Notes under the pieces: generated by a model
The model's database searches: none
The model's input: only the letters and a program-made list of their open reading frames with translations
What the model was told of the DNA's origin: nothing
Part shown: piece by piece, positions 7,102-15,089 of the stretch
Position numbering within the stretch: the stretch's first letter is position 1
Layout: each line of letters starts with the position of its first letter
Source of the DNA: Propionivibrio dicarboxylicus
Lineage (GTDB): Bacteria > Pseudomonadota > Gammaproteobacteria > Burkholderiales > Rhodocyclaceae
Assembly (NCBI RefSeq): GCF_900099695.1
Contig: NZ_FNCY01000021.1
Span: 1-64,000 of the forward strand
DNA: 64,000 nucleotides
Direction: 5' to 3'
Translations under genes and position numbers: made by a program

Positions 7102-9396
7102 ATGAATGCACCACTACCCCAGGCCGCGTCACGGTGTTCAATGGCTGAAGTCGCCGAGGCGCTTGGCATATCAAAACAGGCTGCACAGAAGCGCGCTAAT
7201 AAAGAAGCATGGGGATCAGAAAAATCTGGGCGTGGAATGGTTTACCCGATTCCATCGCTTCCGAAAGACGTTCGTGACGCGCTGGCACGGCAGGCTCTCA
7301 AAACCCTGCCGGCCGTTGTTAGCCCGGCGCCGCAGCTGCCGGCGATCAAATCGTCGTCGCTGGCTGTTCGGGCGCCTATCACGGCGAAAATGGCGGACGC
7401 CGAGCAGCTCGTCTGTCAGCAAGCACGGTTGTGTATCTTGGCGGCGATTCGCAAGTCGGTGGCGGTTGGGCACTGTAAAACCGAGTCAGCGGCGTTCAAT
7501 ACGTGGCTGGCGTTGCTGGCCAAGGGCGAACTCACGCGACAGCAGGCGCTGTGGTGCGCGCTGGCGAATGACAAGAACGGGTTCCGGTTCGAGGTCAGTT
7601 TCGCGACTGGAACGCCAGTGGCGATCGCCCTGGATGATGTCGAGGAATTCGCCGCGATGCTCACCAAGCGCTCGATGCAGCGCTGGATGCAGCAATGGAA
7701 ATACGGCGGCGACGACGCGCTGTTGCCTAAAAAGCGCACGAAGGACATGAGCGTTCCGCCGTGGGCTCCGTTTTTTCTCGCGCAGATGCAGCGGCCGCAA
7801 AAACCGGCGATCCAGACAGCCTACGACGCGATGGCAAGGCAGTTGCAGGCCGATGGTTGGAAGATGCATTCCGGCAACGGTGTGTGCAAGACGCGGGAAT
7901 ACCCGGACTATTCAACGGTTGCGCGGTGGTATCGCGAGAAATACAGCAAGCTCGATGCTAAAAAGGGGCGCAACACCGGCAGCGCAATCAACCCGTTCAA
8001 GTTCTGCCACGAACGATCGGCCGAGGGCATGGAACCCCTGCAGGAAGTGCATTCGGACGGATGGGCGACGAAGTTCTACGCCCCGCACCCGATCTCCGGC
8101 AAGTGGGTGACCGGCGAAGTGTGGCACAGCCACGACGTGGCGACGCGCAAGGCGTACGCGGACACCCGCTCCATCGGATTATCTGAGAACTCGTCGGTGA
8201 TTCTCGGAAGTTTGTACGCCGTGTGCATTGAAGATGGCGAGCCGCTGTTCTGGCAGACCGACAACACTGGGGCTGTGAAGAACGACCGCGTGGAATTCGA
8301 CCCAGTAGCCTCGATCGCGGCGCGGAGAAAAATCGAGATCGTGCACAACATCCCCGGCAACAGCCAGGCCAACGGAATCGCCGAGAGCTTCAACAAGTAT
8401 CTGCAAGAACGCAGCAAGGAACTGGCTACGTACAAGGGCAAGGATCAGGATTCCCGAACGCAAATCCGCATTCACAAGATCACCAATAAGCTGACGAAGG
8501 CTGCGAGCGCTAGCGACGCCGACGAATTCGCGCGGCTCCGCGCTGAAGCCGAGAAGGTCGGCTGCGGCATCGTATTTTCGTGCTGGTCTGAAGCCGTGGA
8601 ATGGATCAGGCGCGTCGTGGCCGAGTTCAACGACATGCCGCATCGCGCGTTGCCGAAGATCACGGATGCCTCCGGCAAGCGTCGGCACATGACGCCAAAC
8701 GAGCGGATGGCCGAGTTCGTCGCCGCCGGCTGGCAGCGCCGGCCACTCTCGGGCGAGGAACTGATAGACGCCTTCCGCGTGCATGAAGTGAAGCGCGTCA
8801 CGCGCGGCTGCGTTTCCGTTCTTGGCCAGCGTTACCACCATGCCGAACTCGACCACCACAACGGCGAGGACGTATTGGTCGCCTACGACATCGAGGATGG
8901 TAGCCAGGTTTATATCAAGAACATGGCCGGCGTCTTTATGTACACGGCGACGTTCTATGAGGCGCGCGGCTATCGCATGCAGAGCTTCGTTGAAATCGCG
9001 CTGAACAAGAAGGCCGACCAGCAGCTGGCCCGGCTGGATACCAAGAAGGCGGCGATCGAGGCGCAGCGGCCAGGCGTGGTCCTGGACATGCCGCTCAGCG
9101 GGCCGTTCATCGAATCGACGGCAGTGCGAGTTGAGGCGGAAGACGTGTCCGGCGCACGGGCGGATGTGCTGCCCGGCCCTGGAGAGACAGAAATCGCCCG
9201 CAACCGCCGCATCAATCAGATGGAAGACCCCGTTCTAGTGCGCCACTTGGCGGCGTATCCGGAAGACATAAACGAACACCGCGCCCGCTACCTGCTTGAG
9301 CAGGCCGAGAAGATCGAGCCGCTGGCGCGGCAGATCGACGAGTTGGGAATGTGGGGGGCGTTACAGCGTTTTGAGAAGCGGGCGGTCGCCAGTTAG
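7102..9396 (+). CDS. Phage transposase, DDE type (MuA role)
   Basis: This 764-residue protein is the transposase of the prophage. The N-terminus has a helix-turn-helix (MAEVAEALGISKQAAQKRAN, as in MuA domain I) that would bind the ends or the internal enhancer. The integrase-fold core carries the catalytic triad: Asp319 in VHSDGWATKF, Asp387 in FWQTDNTGAVKND and Glu428 in NGIAESFNK. A beta-barrel-like region follows (VLGQRYHHAELDHHNGEDVL), and the acidic C-terminal tail should contact the partner ATPase. The length and layout match BcepMu/B3-type transposases rather than Mu itself. It is needed both for integration and for replicative transposition. Confidence 0.95.
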   Translation: MNAPLPQAASRCSMAEVAEALGISKQAAQKRANKEAWGSEKSGRGMVYPIPSLPKDVRDALARQALKTLPAVVSPAPQLPAIKSSSLAVRAPITAKMADAEQLVCQQARLCILAAIRKSVAVGHCKTESAAFNTWLALLAKGELTRQQALWCALANDKNGFRFEVSFATGTPVAIALDDVEEFAAMLTKRSMQRWMQQWKYGGDDALLPKKRTKDMSVPPWAPFFLAQMQRPQKPAIQTAYDAMARQLQADGWKMHSGNGVCKTREYPDYSTVARWYREKYSKLDAKKGRNTGSAINPFKFCHERSAEGMEPLQEVHSDGWATKFYAPHPISGKWVTGEVWHSHDVATRKAYADTRSIGLSENSSVILGSLYAVCIEDGEPLFWQTDNTGAVKNDRVEFDPVASIAARRKIEIVHNIPGNSQANGIAESFNKYLQERSKELATYKGKDQDSRTQIRIHKITNKLTKAASASDADEFARLRAEAEKVGCGIVFSCWSEAVEWIRRVVAEFNDMPHRALPKITDASGKRRHMTPNERMAEFVAAGWQRRPLSGEELIDAFRVHEVKRVTRGCVSVLGQRYHHAELDHHNGEDVLVAYDIEDGSQVYIKNMAGVFMYTATFYEARGYRMQSFVEIALNKKADQQLARLDTKKAAIEAQRPGVVLDMPLSGPFIESTAVRVEAEDVSGARADVLPGPGETEIARNRRINQMEDPVLVRHLAAYPEDINEHRARYLLEQAEKIEPLARQIDELGMWGALQRFEKRAVAS

Positions 9397-9444
9397 CGGC
9401 TGACGACCACCCATTTGAAGCAGTAACCACGGAAGGGAGTTTAC

Positions 9445-10188
9445 ATGAAAGACGTGTTTGTCAAAACCAGCAACTACGTGGCCTTCGAGGCTGGAGTCAA
9501 CAAGGCCATGTCGCGCGGAGCGATGGAGGCCACCAATGTGCTGGTTTATGGCCCGCCTGGAACCGGAAAGACCGAGAACATTGATCACTGGGCGGTACAG
9601 AACGACGCGATCCATCTGCGCGCCAATGAAGGCTGGACGCCGCGCCAGTTCATGCGCGAACTGGCCACCAAGGCAGGCATCGACTCAACGGGCAGCTCCC
9701 AAGCACTGTTCGAGCGGCTGCTCGGCTATATGGTTGGCACCGGTACCCCGCTGGTAATCGATGAAGTGAACTTCTGCTTGGCCGACAACGCGGCAGTCAT
9801 GGAGAAGATCCGTGACTTTTCCGATCGCACTGAAACGCTCGTCATCTATGCCGGTGACGAACGCGTGATCCCCAAGATCGGGCGGCATACCCAAATTGCC
9901 AGCCGTTTTGCCGCTGTCGTCGAGTTCAAGATGGCCACACTGGCCGACGTGCGCCAACTGTGTGATGAGTTGGCAGAGGTCCGCATCGCTGATGATTTGG
10001 TGGCTGAAATGCACCACAAGAGCGGTGGCCGCGTGCGCAGCGTGATCGATGCGATCGCTGTTGCCGAACGCGTTGGGCGCAAGACGGGTGGCGCCGTTAG
10101 TCTCTCCGACTGCGTCGGCATGGAGCTGATGTTTGATTGGCAGACGCGGCGTAGCAGCGTGGTCAAGCCTTTGCGAAAGGGGGTTTGA
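9445..10188 (+). CDS. Transposition ATPase (MuB role)
   Basis: An AAA+ ATPase of 247 residues lies directly downstream of the transposase. Walker A is GPPGTGKTE (residues 36-44) and Walker B is TPLVIDEVNF, followed by a sensor-like IYAGDERV and an arginine-rich C-terminus. The family delivers target DNA to the transposase and gives target immunity. A good AAGGGAG ribosome-binding site precedes the ATG. It is shorter than Mu B (312 aa) and lacks Mu B's N-terminal helix-turn-helix, as is usual in BcepMu/B3 relatives. Confidence 0.9.
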   Translation: MKDVFVKTSNYVAFEAGVNKAMSRGAMEATNVLVYGPPGTGKTENIDHWAVQNDAIHLRANEGWTPRQFMRELATKAGIDSTGSSQALFERLLGYMVGTGTPLVIDEVNFCLADNAAVMEKIRDFSDRTETLVIYAGDERVIPKIGRHTQIASRFAAVVEFKMATLADVRQLCDELAEVRIADDLVAEMHHKSGGRVRSVIDAIAVAERVGRKTGGAVSLSDCVGMELMFDWQTRRSSVVKPLRKGV

Positions 10189-10189
10189 T

Positions 10190-10567
10190 ATGGATCACGC
10201 CGCATTCCTTTTTGTTGACTCGAATCCTCGTATCGCCGTGCTGTTCAAAAAGGACGAAGGGGTTAAGTCGAAAAGCGCGATCGCCGTATTTGTTGTTCTC
10301 GACGGAAGCACAAAGCTCCTTGGAAGCACTGGGTTCGACGCCCCTGCCTGTGGTTTGTTCAGCACGATTTTTGACCTCGGGTCAGGTTTTGCTGGAAATC
10401 TGTACAAGAACAGGAAAACGGTCGGTGACTTGGTTATTCAAAAAGGTATCAGTTCTCAGGCCACTTTGACTGTTCGCATTGGCGACGCCGTCAATTCTGT
10501 CGTTCTCAAAGATGATGATGTTTCCGCCCTAAAGGCTCTCTTCGGAGAAATCGGGAGGCTGGAGTGA
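10190..10567 (+). CDS. Hypothetical early phage protein (125 aa)
   Basis: The ATG at 10190 lies just after the ATPase stop. The product is mainly predicted beta strand (IAVLFKKDEGVKSKSAIAVF, VVLDGSTKLLGSTGFDAPAC), with a glycine-rich centre. No family was recognised. The next gene's GTG overlaps its stop, so it belongs to the same coupled operon. Confidence 0.6.
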   Translation: MDHAAFLFVDSNPRIAVLFKKDEGVKSKSAIAVFVVLDGSTKLLGSTGFDAPACGLFSTIFDLGSGFAGNLYKNRKTVGDLVIQKGISSQATLTVRIGDAVNSVVLKDDDVSALKALFGEIGRLE

Positions 10568-10959
10568 GCGCCAGGACCGGCCCGAAATCCCCGCACGGAA
10601 AGCCGCGCGTCATGCAAGGCACGCTTCGCCAAAAAGCATGGCGTGCCATGCAGATCAAGGGAAAGTTCACCCTGTCAGACTTGGTGCGCAACGCCGTGTC
10701 GGAAGAAGACAAGGCTAAAGACCCGCGTAACAACATCGGGCGCTACGTCGCCGGTCTAACGCACGCCGGCATTCTGGTTGAGATGAGGCGGCGTGCTGTT
10801 CCGACCTCGCCGACCAGCAACGGCGAGAAGCGCTGGACACTGGTCCGCGACCTCGGGCGCAAGGCGCCAGTCATGCGCAAAGGCGGCAACAGCGTGTTCG
10901 ATCCGAATAGCGGGCAGATGATCCCCGTTATTCGCGAGGAGGCAGGCGATGACCAGTAA
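10564..10959 (+). CDS. Conserved early phage protein, winged-helix-like (131 aa)
   Basis: The start is GTG (GTGA overlap with the previous stop). The sequence KAWRAMQIKGKFTLSDLVRN, then NIGRYVAGLTHAGILVEMRR and SNGEKRWTLVRDLGRKAPVM reads as a winged helix, seen in early proteins of Mu-like phages of pseudomonads and burkholderias. The C-terminal tail (NSVFDPNSGQMIPV) is conserved in shape in such proteins. A DNA-binding early regulator or accessory replication protein is inference. Confidence 0.7.
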   Translation: MSARTGPKSPHGKPRVMQGTLRQKAWRAMQIKGKFTLSDLVRNAVSEEDKAKDPRNNIGRYVAGLTHAGILVEMRRRAVPTSPTSNGEKRWTLVRDLGRKAPVMRKGGNSVFDPNSGQMIPVIREEAGDDQ

Positions 10960-11266
10960 CGCTCGAAAAATCGTCCTGGACCTAATTTCTGGCGGAATGA
11001 CCAAGGCCGCCATTGCTGACGAGATTGGTTATGGGCGCGCCTCGGTCAGTCGCTGGATCAACGAACCGGACTACAACGGAGCGCATATTGAAGCGGCAGT
11101 GCTCGAACGGTACAGCCGCTTCCCTTGCCCGCATCTGAAATCCGACATTACGCCAAAGGACTGCGCTGCTCATGCGCTACGCACGTGCCCGACCAGTAAT
11201 ACGCGCGACGCTCGGCATTGGCGCGCTTGCCAAGCCTGTCCTCACAGACCGGAGGCGAAATCATGA
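10949..11266 (+). CDS. HTH protein with Cys-rich tail (105 aa)
   Basis: The N-terminal 40 residues form a helix-turn-helix (LISGGMTKAAIADEIGYGRA, SVSRWINEP). The C-terminal 50 residues carry five Cys (FPCPHLKSD, DCAAHALRTCP, WRACQACPHRP), enough to hold a zinc ion or another metal. Similar HTH-plus-cysteine proteins occur in the early operons of transposable phages; no function is established. The start overlaps the previous gene, and its stop overlaps the next ATG. Confidence 0.65.
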   Translation: MTSNARKIVLDLISGGMTKAAIADEIGYGRASVSRWINEPDYNGAHIEAAVLERYSRFPCPHLKSDITPKDCAAHALRTCPTSNTRDARHWRACQACPHRPEAKS

Positions 11267-11601
11267 GCGCCGTCACCGCAGTCCTTTACGACTTCGTCTC
11301 AGCCAGGGAGCGCAGCCGCCACCTGGAAAAGGTGAAGTCGGCCGACGCCCTCAAGCGGATCGAGCGCTGTGACGCCTGGCTCAACAAAAACGGGGTCGAG
11401 GTGATCGGCTTCCGGCAACCGCTCTTCGGCATGCCCTACGTGATCGTCGGTGCTCGCCCGGCTGTTTTCTCGCTGTTCTCAGGCCGCAAGGAGTTCAAGG
11501 GTCACCGTCAGGACGGCGCCCTCCGCTACAAGGTCTGGGAGGGCATCGACCGGGTCAATAACGTGTCGGTTCGCTGGGTGGAGGTAGTGGCATGCGCGTG
11601 A
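11263..11601 (+). CDS. Hypothetical early phage protein (112 aa)
   Basis: The ATG overlaps the previous stop (ATGA) and follows a GGAGG box. The protein starts with a basic helix (SARERSRHLEKVKSADALKR) and has a compact beta part (GFRQPLFGMPYVIVGARPAV). No family was recognised. Position, coupling and codon use make it a real early gene. Confidence 0.65.
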   Translation: MSAVTAVLYDFVSARERSRHLEKVKSADALKRIERCDAWLNKNGVEVIGFRQPLFGMPYVIVGARPAVFSLFSGRKEFKGHRQDGALRYKVWEGIDRVNNVSVRWVEVVACA

Positions 11602-11714
11602 TCATCAACATCCTCGATTCTTTCTTCCGTCGCCTGTGGCTCACCTGGCGCTTCATCGTCGCGCTCGGCTACTCCCCGCGCGTTTCATGGAGCAATTCGC
11701 GGAGGATGCCATGA
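11592..11714 (+). CDS. Small coupled peptide (40 aa)
   Basis: A 40-codon frame starts inside the end of the previous gene and its stop overlaps the ATG of the next (ATGA). It encodes a basic, hydrophobic peptide (INILDSFFRRLWLTWRFIVA) that could lie on or in the membrane. It may be a true peptide or only a translational bridge between its neighbours. Confidence 0.4.
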   Translation: MRVIINILDSFFRRLWLTWRFIVALGYSPRVSWSNSRRMP

Positions 11715-12457
11715 GCAACCCGGAAATCACCGCCAACAGCCTGGTCGGCCGCGTTCTCATTGCTCTTCGCGCTGGGCAGATGACCAGCGGAGAGCTTGGC
11801 GATCGCTTTCCTTGCCTGCCAAGCCTGGGCGGACTGGCCAAGAAAGGATTGATCTCGGGCGATCCGCACGGATGGCGCCTGACGGACGCCGGCCGCGCCG
11901 CCTGCCCTCTGCGCAATCCGCTTGCCGCATCCGTTCCCCAGCCGCCGGCCGCGACTCCTCACAGGGTGGCGTCCGTCGGCGCGATCTCCGAACCCGTGCG
12001 CCGCCCGGCGCTTCCCATCAATGAGGTGAAACACATGCCCGTCAAAGGAAAGAAGTCATCCGCCGTCGATACCGTGCGCACGCTGCTGACCGTCACGCCC
12101 GAGGGAGTATCACGCAAGGATCTGATCCGCACTACCAGCCTGTCAGAAAGCCAGGTTGATGCCGCGATATTCAACCTGATCCATCTGGGCGAAGCGACGC
12201 GCAAGAGCTACGGCGTGATCTGCGCCACGGAGCATTTCAAGCCTGTAGAGGCCATTTCTCCGACGGTCGGAACTACCCAAGCGACCGTGCAAAGGGTAAC
12301 GCCCCGGACGCCGGAGGTTGCCGAGCACATCGAGTTCTCTATCCGCGATGACGGCCATCTGTCGATCATCCGACAGGCAGAAACCCTCGTTCTGTCGCCC
12401 AATGACACGCAGCGACTCGCCCGTTTTCTCGGCTGTTTCGAGGCCACCCCTTCCTAA
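11711..12457 (+). CDS. Early phage protein with two winged-helix-like segments
   Basis: The ATG at 11711 is preferred to an upstream one at 11636 because it overlaps the stop of the 40-aa peptide. The 248-residue protein has one winged-helix-like segment at residues 10-65 (VLIALRAGQMTSGELGDRFP, KGLISGDPHGWRLTDAGRAA) and a second at about 120-165 (TVRTLLTVTPEGVSRKDLIR, VDAAIFNLIHLGEATRKSYG), joined by a Pro-rich linker, then a short C-terminal strand region. DNA binding is likely; the target is unknown. Confidence 0.65.
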   Translation: MSNPEITANSLVGRVLIALRAGQMTSGELGDRFPCLPSLGGLAKKGLISGDPHGWRLTDAGRAACPLRNPLAASVPQPPAATPHRVASVGAISEPVRRPALPINEVKHMPVKGKKSSAVDTVRTLLTVTPEGVSRKDLIRTTSLSESQVDAAIFNLIHLGEATRKSYGVICATEHFKPVEAISPTVGTTQATVQRVTPRTPEVAEHIEFSIRDDGHLSIIRQAETLVLSPNDTQRLARFLGCFEATPS

Positions 12458-12483
12458 TTCAACCAGCACACGAAAGGAATCAA

Positions 12484-13077
12484 ATGAGCACCATTACGCT
12501 TGAAAACATCCGCGCAGCCGCAGAACGCCTGGCCGCTGCCCACGTTGCAACGACTGCACGCGCCAGCCTGCTGCAGGACGAGATCAAGACAGCAGTCAAG
12601 CCGATATACGAACGGCATCGCTCCGGCCTCGATGCAGCGGCGGAGGAAGAAGCCCGGGCGCGTGATGATCTCCAGCAAATGCTCGATGCCGCTCCGCAGC
12701 TCTTCAAAAAGCCGCGTTCGATCGTGGTGAACGGCGTCCGGTCTGGCTATCGCAAGGAAGAAGACAGCCTGTATTACGCCGACGAGAAGGCCGTCATTGC
12801 CCGTATTCGTGCGCTGTTTCCGGAACAGGCCGATTTGCTCGTTCGGACGGAAGAAACGCTGGTGTCTGACGCATTGACGCAGCTGGATGCGAAGAGTCGC
12901 AGCCAGGTCGGAATATCGCTGATCACCGGGGCAGACAAGTCGTTCATCACCATCGGCGACTCAGACGTCGAAAAGCTGGCAAAGACGCTGATTTCCGATG
13001 CCATTCGGCGTGTCGGGGAAGAGGAAACGGCACCGAAAGCCAAGAAGGGCAAAGCGAAGATCAAGGAGGTTGCGTGA
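12484..13077 (+). CDS. Gam-like host-nuclease inhibitor candidate
   Basis: This 197-residue protein has a long N-terminal helix pair (ENIRAAAERLAAAHVATTAR), a conserved middle (LFKKPRSIVVNGVRSGYRKE) and a Lys-rich tail. The order (coiled coil, then KxGYxK-like strand, then ARIRALFPEQADLLV) matches proteins placed at the gam position of Mu-like phages; Mu Gam binds DNA ends and protects them from host exonuclease. Sequence likeness to Mu Gam itself is weak, so the name rests on position and layout. A GAAAGGA ribosome-binding site precedes the ATG. Confidence 0.55.
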   Translation: MSTITLENIRAAAERLAAAHVATTARASLLQDEIKTAVKPIYERHRSGLDAAAEEEARARDDLQQMLDAAPQLFKKPRSIVVNGVRSGYRKEEDSLYYADEKAVIARIRALFPEQADLLVRTEETLVSDALTQLDAKSRSQVGISLITGADKSFITIGDSDVEKLAKTLISDAIRRVGEEETAPKAKKGKAKIKEVA

Positions 13078-13274
13078 TGAGCAACCCATTCAGATACCGC
13101 ATGTACGACGGGCGTGAAGTCGAGACGACAAGCGCCGACGACCGCGTCAAAAAGGTCAAGGGATTCAGCCTGGATCAATGCAATTCCGCGCTATCGCTCC
13201 CTGGTCTGCAAAAGAGCGTCGAGCGCGCGGTGCATACGAGGCTGCGCTCTCTTGGCGTCATGCACCTGAAGTAA
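13077..13274 (+). CDS. Hypothetical early phage protein (65 aa)
   Basis: The ATG shares a base with the preceding stop (TGATG) and follows AAGGAGGT. The product is short and basic (NPFRYRMYDGREVETTSADD, KSVERAVHTRLRSLGVMHLK). No family was recognised. A 45-base gap then separates it from the HU gene. Confidence 0.55.
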   Translation: MSNPFRYRMYDGREVETTSADDRVKKVKGFSLDQCNSALSLPGLQKSVERAVHTRLRSLGVMHLK

Positions 13275-13319
13275 CCGCCAAACCGATTTTCCAACCACTC
13301 CCACGAAAGGGGAAAAAGC

Positions 13320-13595
13320 ATGAACCAATCCGAACTCGTCTCCAAGGTTGCCAGCATTAGCGGCGCCACCCGCAAGTCCGTCGAGGCCATCCTCAAGACG
13401 ACGGCTGATGTGATCGCTGCCGAGCTGTACGAGGGCGGCGAGGTGACGCTTCCCGGCCTCGGCAAGCTTCAATCCAAGGACAAGCCGGCGCGCACCGGCC
13501 GCAACCCGTCCACCGGTGAAACCATCCAGATCCCGGCCAAGCGCGTGCCGCACTTCACCGCCGCCAAGATGCTCAAGGACGCCCTGGCAAAGTAG
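13320..13595 (+). CDS. HU-family DNA-bending protein of the phage
   Basis: Full-length HU/IHF fold, 91 aa: MNQSELVSKVASISGATRKS at the N-terminus, the beta-arm region GGEVTLPGLGKLQSKDKPAR, TGRNPSTGETIQIPAKRVPH, and a C-terminal helix. HU bends DNA and is required for assembly of the Mu transpososome; a phage-encoded copy would free this phage from host supply. It lies within the early operon. Two perfect hairpins follow the stop (13594-13633). Confidence 0.92.
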   Translation: MNQSELVSKVASISGATRKSVEAILKTTADVIAAELYEGGEVTLPGLGKLQSKDKPARTGRNPSTGETIQIPAKRVPHFTAAKMLKDALAK

Positions 13596-13633
13596 GCGAA
13601 ACCTTCGCCTCATGCCCCGTTAAACCGGGGCAT
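13594..13633 (+). terminator. Tandem hairpins after the HU gene
   Basis: AGGCGAA/TTCGCCT (7 bp, loop ACC) at 13594-13610 overlaps the stop region, and ATGCCCCG/CGGGGCAT (8 bp, loop TTAAAC) lies at 13612-13633. There is no T-run, so these may slow transcription or protect the 3' end of the message rather than terminate it outright. Confidence 0.45.
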
Positions 13634-13660
13634 CGGGAGACGGTTTTAACGGAGACAGTC

Positions 13661-14074
13661 ATGAAACTGACCAAAGAACAAAAAGCGGAGCTTGAAGACA
13701 AGCTGACCTACCTAGGCGGTACGGTTGAATTGCTTTGCGACGGGTATCGCGTAGCTCTCCAGGTGCAGCGCTGGAAGGGATTGTCGATGCGCGTCATGAC
13801 TTTCGTTGACGGCACTTTCAAGGGCGTATGGTTTCGCGCCGATAAGCCGTGCCCGGAGCAGAAATTTCTCCGTAAAAGCGAAAAAAATTTCTGGAGCCCC
13901 AGTGAAAAAGCACGCGCAGAGAAGATATTCGGGAAGCGTGCTGTCGCAAAGGATCCGTTATACAGCCTGAAAGTGACCATGTTTCACCCGGACTGGGCCA
14001 GCGGGAAGGCGGCGATATCGCACCTGGTGCGCGTCTGCGAATCCGTTGAAATTGCCCCGGAGGTCCAGCCATGA
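13661..14074 (+). CDS. Hypothetical early phage protein (137 aa)
   Basis: Starts after GGAGACAG. The product has a beta-rich first half (YLGGTVELLCDGYRVALQVQ, RWKGLSMRVMTFVDGTFKGV) and a basic helix (KFLRKSEKNFWSPSEKARAE). Its last codons overlap the gemA start (ATGA). It resembles proteins of unknown function placed before gemA in Pseudomonas and Burkholderia Mu-like phages; no named family can be given. Confidence 0.65.
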   Translation: MKLTKEQKAELEDKLTYLGGTVELLCDGYRVALQVQRWKGLSMRVMTFVDGTFKGVWFRADKPCPEQKFLRKSEKNFWSPSEKARAEKIFGKRAVAKDPLYSLKVTMFHPDWASGKAAISHLVRVCESVEIAPEVQP

Positions 14075-14604
14075 ACCCATCCGCCGCCCTCCGTGGTATT
14101 GACCGCCTGAAGCAACGCTGCCGGACTATCCAGACCGGAAAGACCTGGCTGGCCAAGAACGTCGGCTTCGATGATTCGGAATACCGGGCGCTGCTGATGC
14201 GCGTCGCCGGTGTGCGCTCGAGCAAGGATCTCTGCGACGTCCGCGCGGCCGAGGACGTCATCCTGGCCATGCGCAAACTCGGCTTTCCGGCTGCGTCAAA
14301 GGCCGGCAAGGGTGACGCCAGCGTCCAGGGCGGCGAGTGGCGCTTCGTTTTCCGGCTTCCGGGCGAGCGCATGAGCCTGGGAAAGAAGATCTTCCGCTGC
14401 GCACAGAAGATCGGCGCCAAACAGACGCCACCGGTCCCGGTGATGAGCAAGGCATGGGTCGAGGGTATCGCCCGCCAGGCGACGGGACTTAACGCGCCAG
14501 GCGTCGCAGGGAAGGTCTCGCGCAAGCTGGAAACGTGCGATTACGACGAGCTGCGCATGATCGTGCAGATCCTCGAATCTTGGGCCAAGAAAATCGGTGC
14601 GTGA
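14071..14604 (+). CDS. gemA: GemA-like regulator (DUF1018)
   Basis: This 177-residue protein carries the GemA/DUF1018 signature: RCRTIQTGKTWLAKNVGFDD at the start, the LMRVAGVRSSKDL segment, and a C-terminal DYDELRMIVQILESWAKK helix. In Mu, GemA affects host gene expression and DNA topology and is encoded with Mor in one operon, as here. The C-terminal domain includes MSKAWVEGIARQATG, normal for the family. The start overlaps the previous stop. Confidence 0.85.
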   Translation: MNPSAALRGIDRLKQRCRTIQTGKTWLAKNVGFDDSEYRALLMRVAGVRSSKDLCDVRAAEDVILAMRKLGFPAASKAGKGDASVQGGEWRFVFRLPGERMSLGKKIFRCAQKIGAKQTPPVPVMSKAWVEGIARQATGLNAPGVAGKVSRKLETCDYDELRMIVQILESWAKKIGA

Positions 14605-14611
14605 GGTAGCC

Positions 14612-15028
14612 ATGAGACTTCCGTCTGTCATCGAAGACATCGTTCGCCTAATTGGCCACGGCAAGGCAATGCAGCTTGTCGCCGAGTTCGGCGGGCAGGA
14701 TCTTCGCATCCCGAAAACAGACCAGAGTGATACCTGGGCGGCTATCGAGGAAGTCATTGGGGCAGAAGCAATGAAGATTCTTGCAGCAGAGTACGGCGGC
14801 ACGGAGCCTGTGTATATCGCCATGTGTTTTAAGGCGATGAAGGCAGATCGCAATCGTCGAATGATCACGCGTTATGATAGTCTGATAAAAGAAGGTCATA
14901 CTGGTCGTGGCGCCGTTTCAGTCATCGTTCGCGAGTTTCGCCCGATCAGTTATCGCCAGGTCGAGACGATCATCAACGCCCCCACGCCGGGTCCGTCCGC
15001 AATGATCGAGCAAGCCCAGTTGTTTTAA
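14612..15028 (+). CDS. mor: Mor-type transcription activator
   Basis: A 138-residue member of the Mor/C family. The N-terminal dimerisation part (LPSVIEDIVRLIGHGKAMQL, VAEFGGQDLRIPK) is followed by an HTH (NRRMITRYDSLIKEGHTGRG, YRQVETIINAP). Mor turns on the middle promoter in Mu; in phages with a single Mor/C protein it activates the late genes. ATG 14612 follows GAGGT; the upstream GTG at 14597 lies within the gemA end. The lysis gene begins 60 bases downstream, with a dyad in between that may be its binding site. Confidence 0.85.
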   Translation: MRLPSVIEDIVRLIGHGKAMQLVAEFGGQDLRIPKTDQSDTWAAIEEVIGAEAMKILAAEYGGTEPVYIAMCFKAMKADRNRRMITRYDSLIKEGHTGRGAVSVIVREFRPISYRQVETIINAPTPGPSAMIEQAQLF

Positions 15029-15064
15029 TGCCCTGAAACGAAGCGCATCGGCACTGACCCTTCC

Positions 15065-15089
15065 TGCGCGCGCACGTAACGTGTGCGCA
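15065..15089. promoter_or_regulatory. Dyad upstream of the lysis cassette
   Basis: GCGCGCACGT and ACGTGTGCGC form an inverted repeat around one A (9 of 11 positions pair). It directly abuts the endolysin ATG and lies 36 bases after the mor stop. It may be a Mor operator, or an RNA hairpin that limits endolysin translation, since no ribosome-binding site is seen there. Confidence 0.4.

Noticed and set aside
6830-7105. A 91-codon + strand frame before the transposase
   Set aside because: No ribosome-binding site; the - strand frame at 6809-7003 has a good start and better composition.
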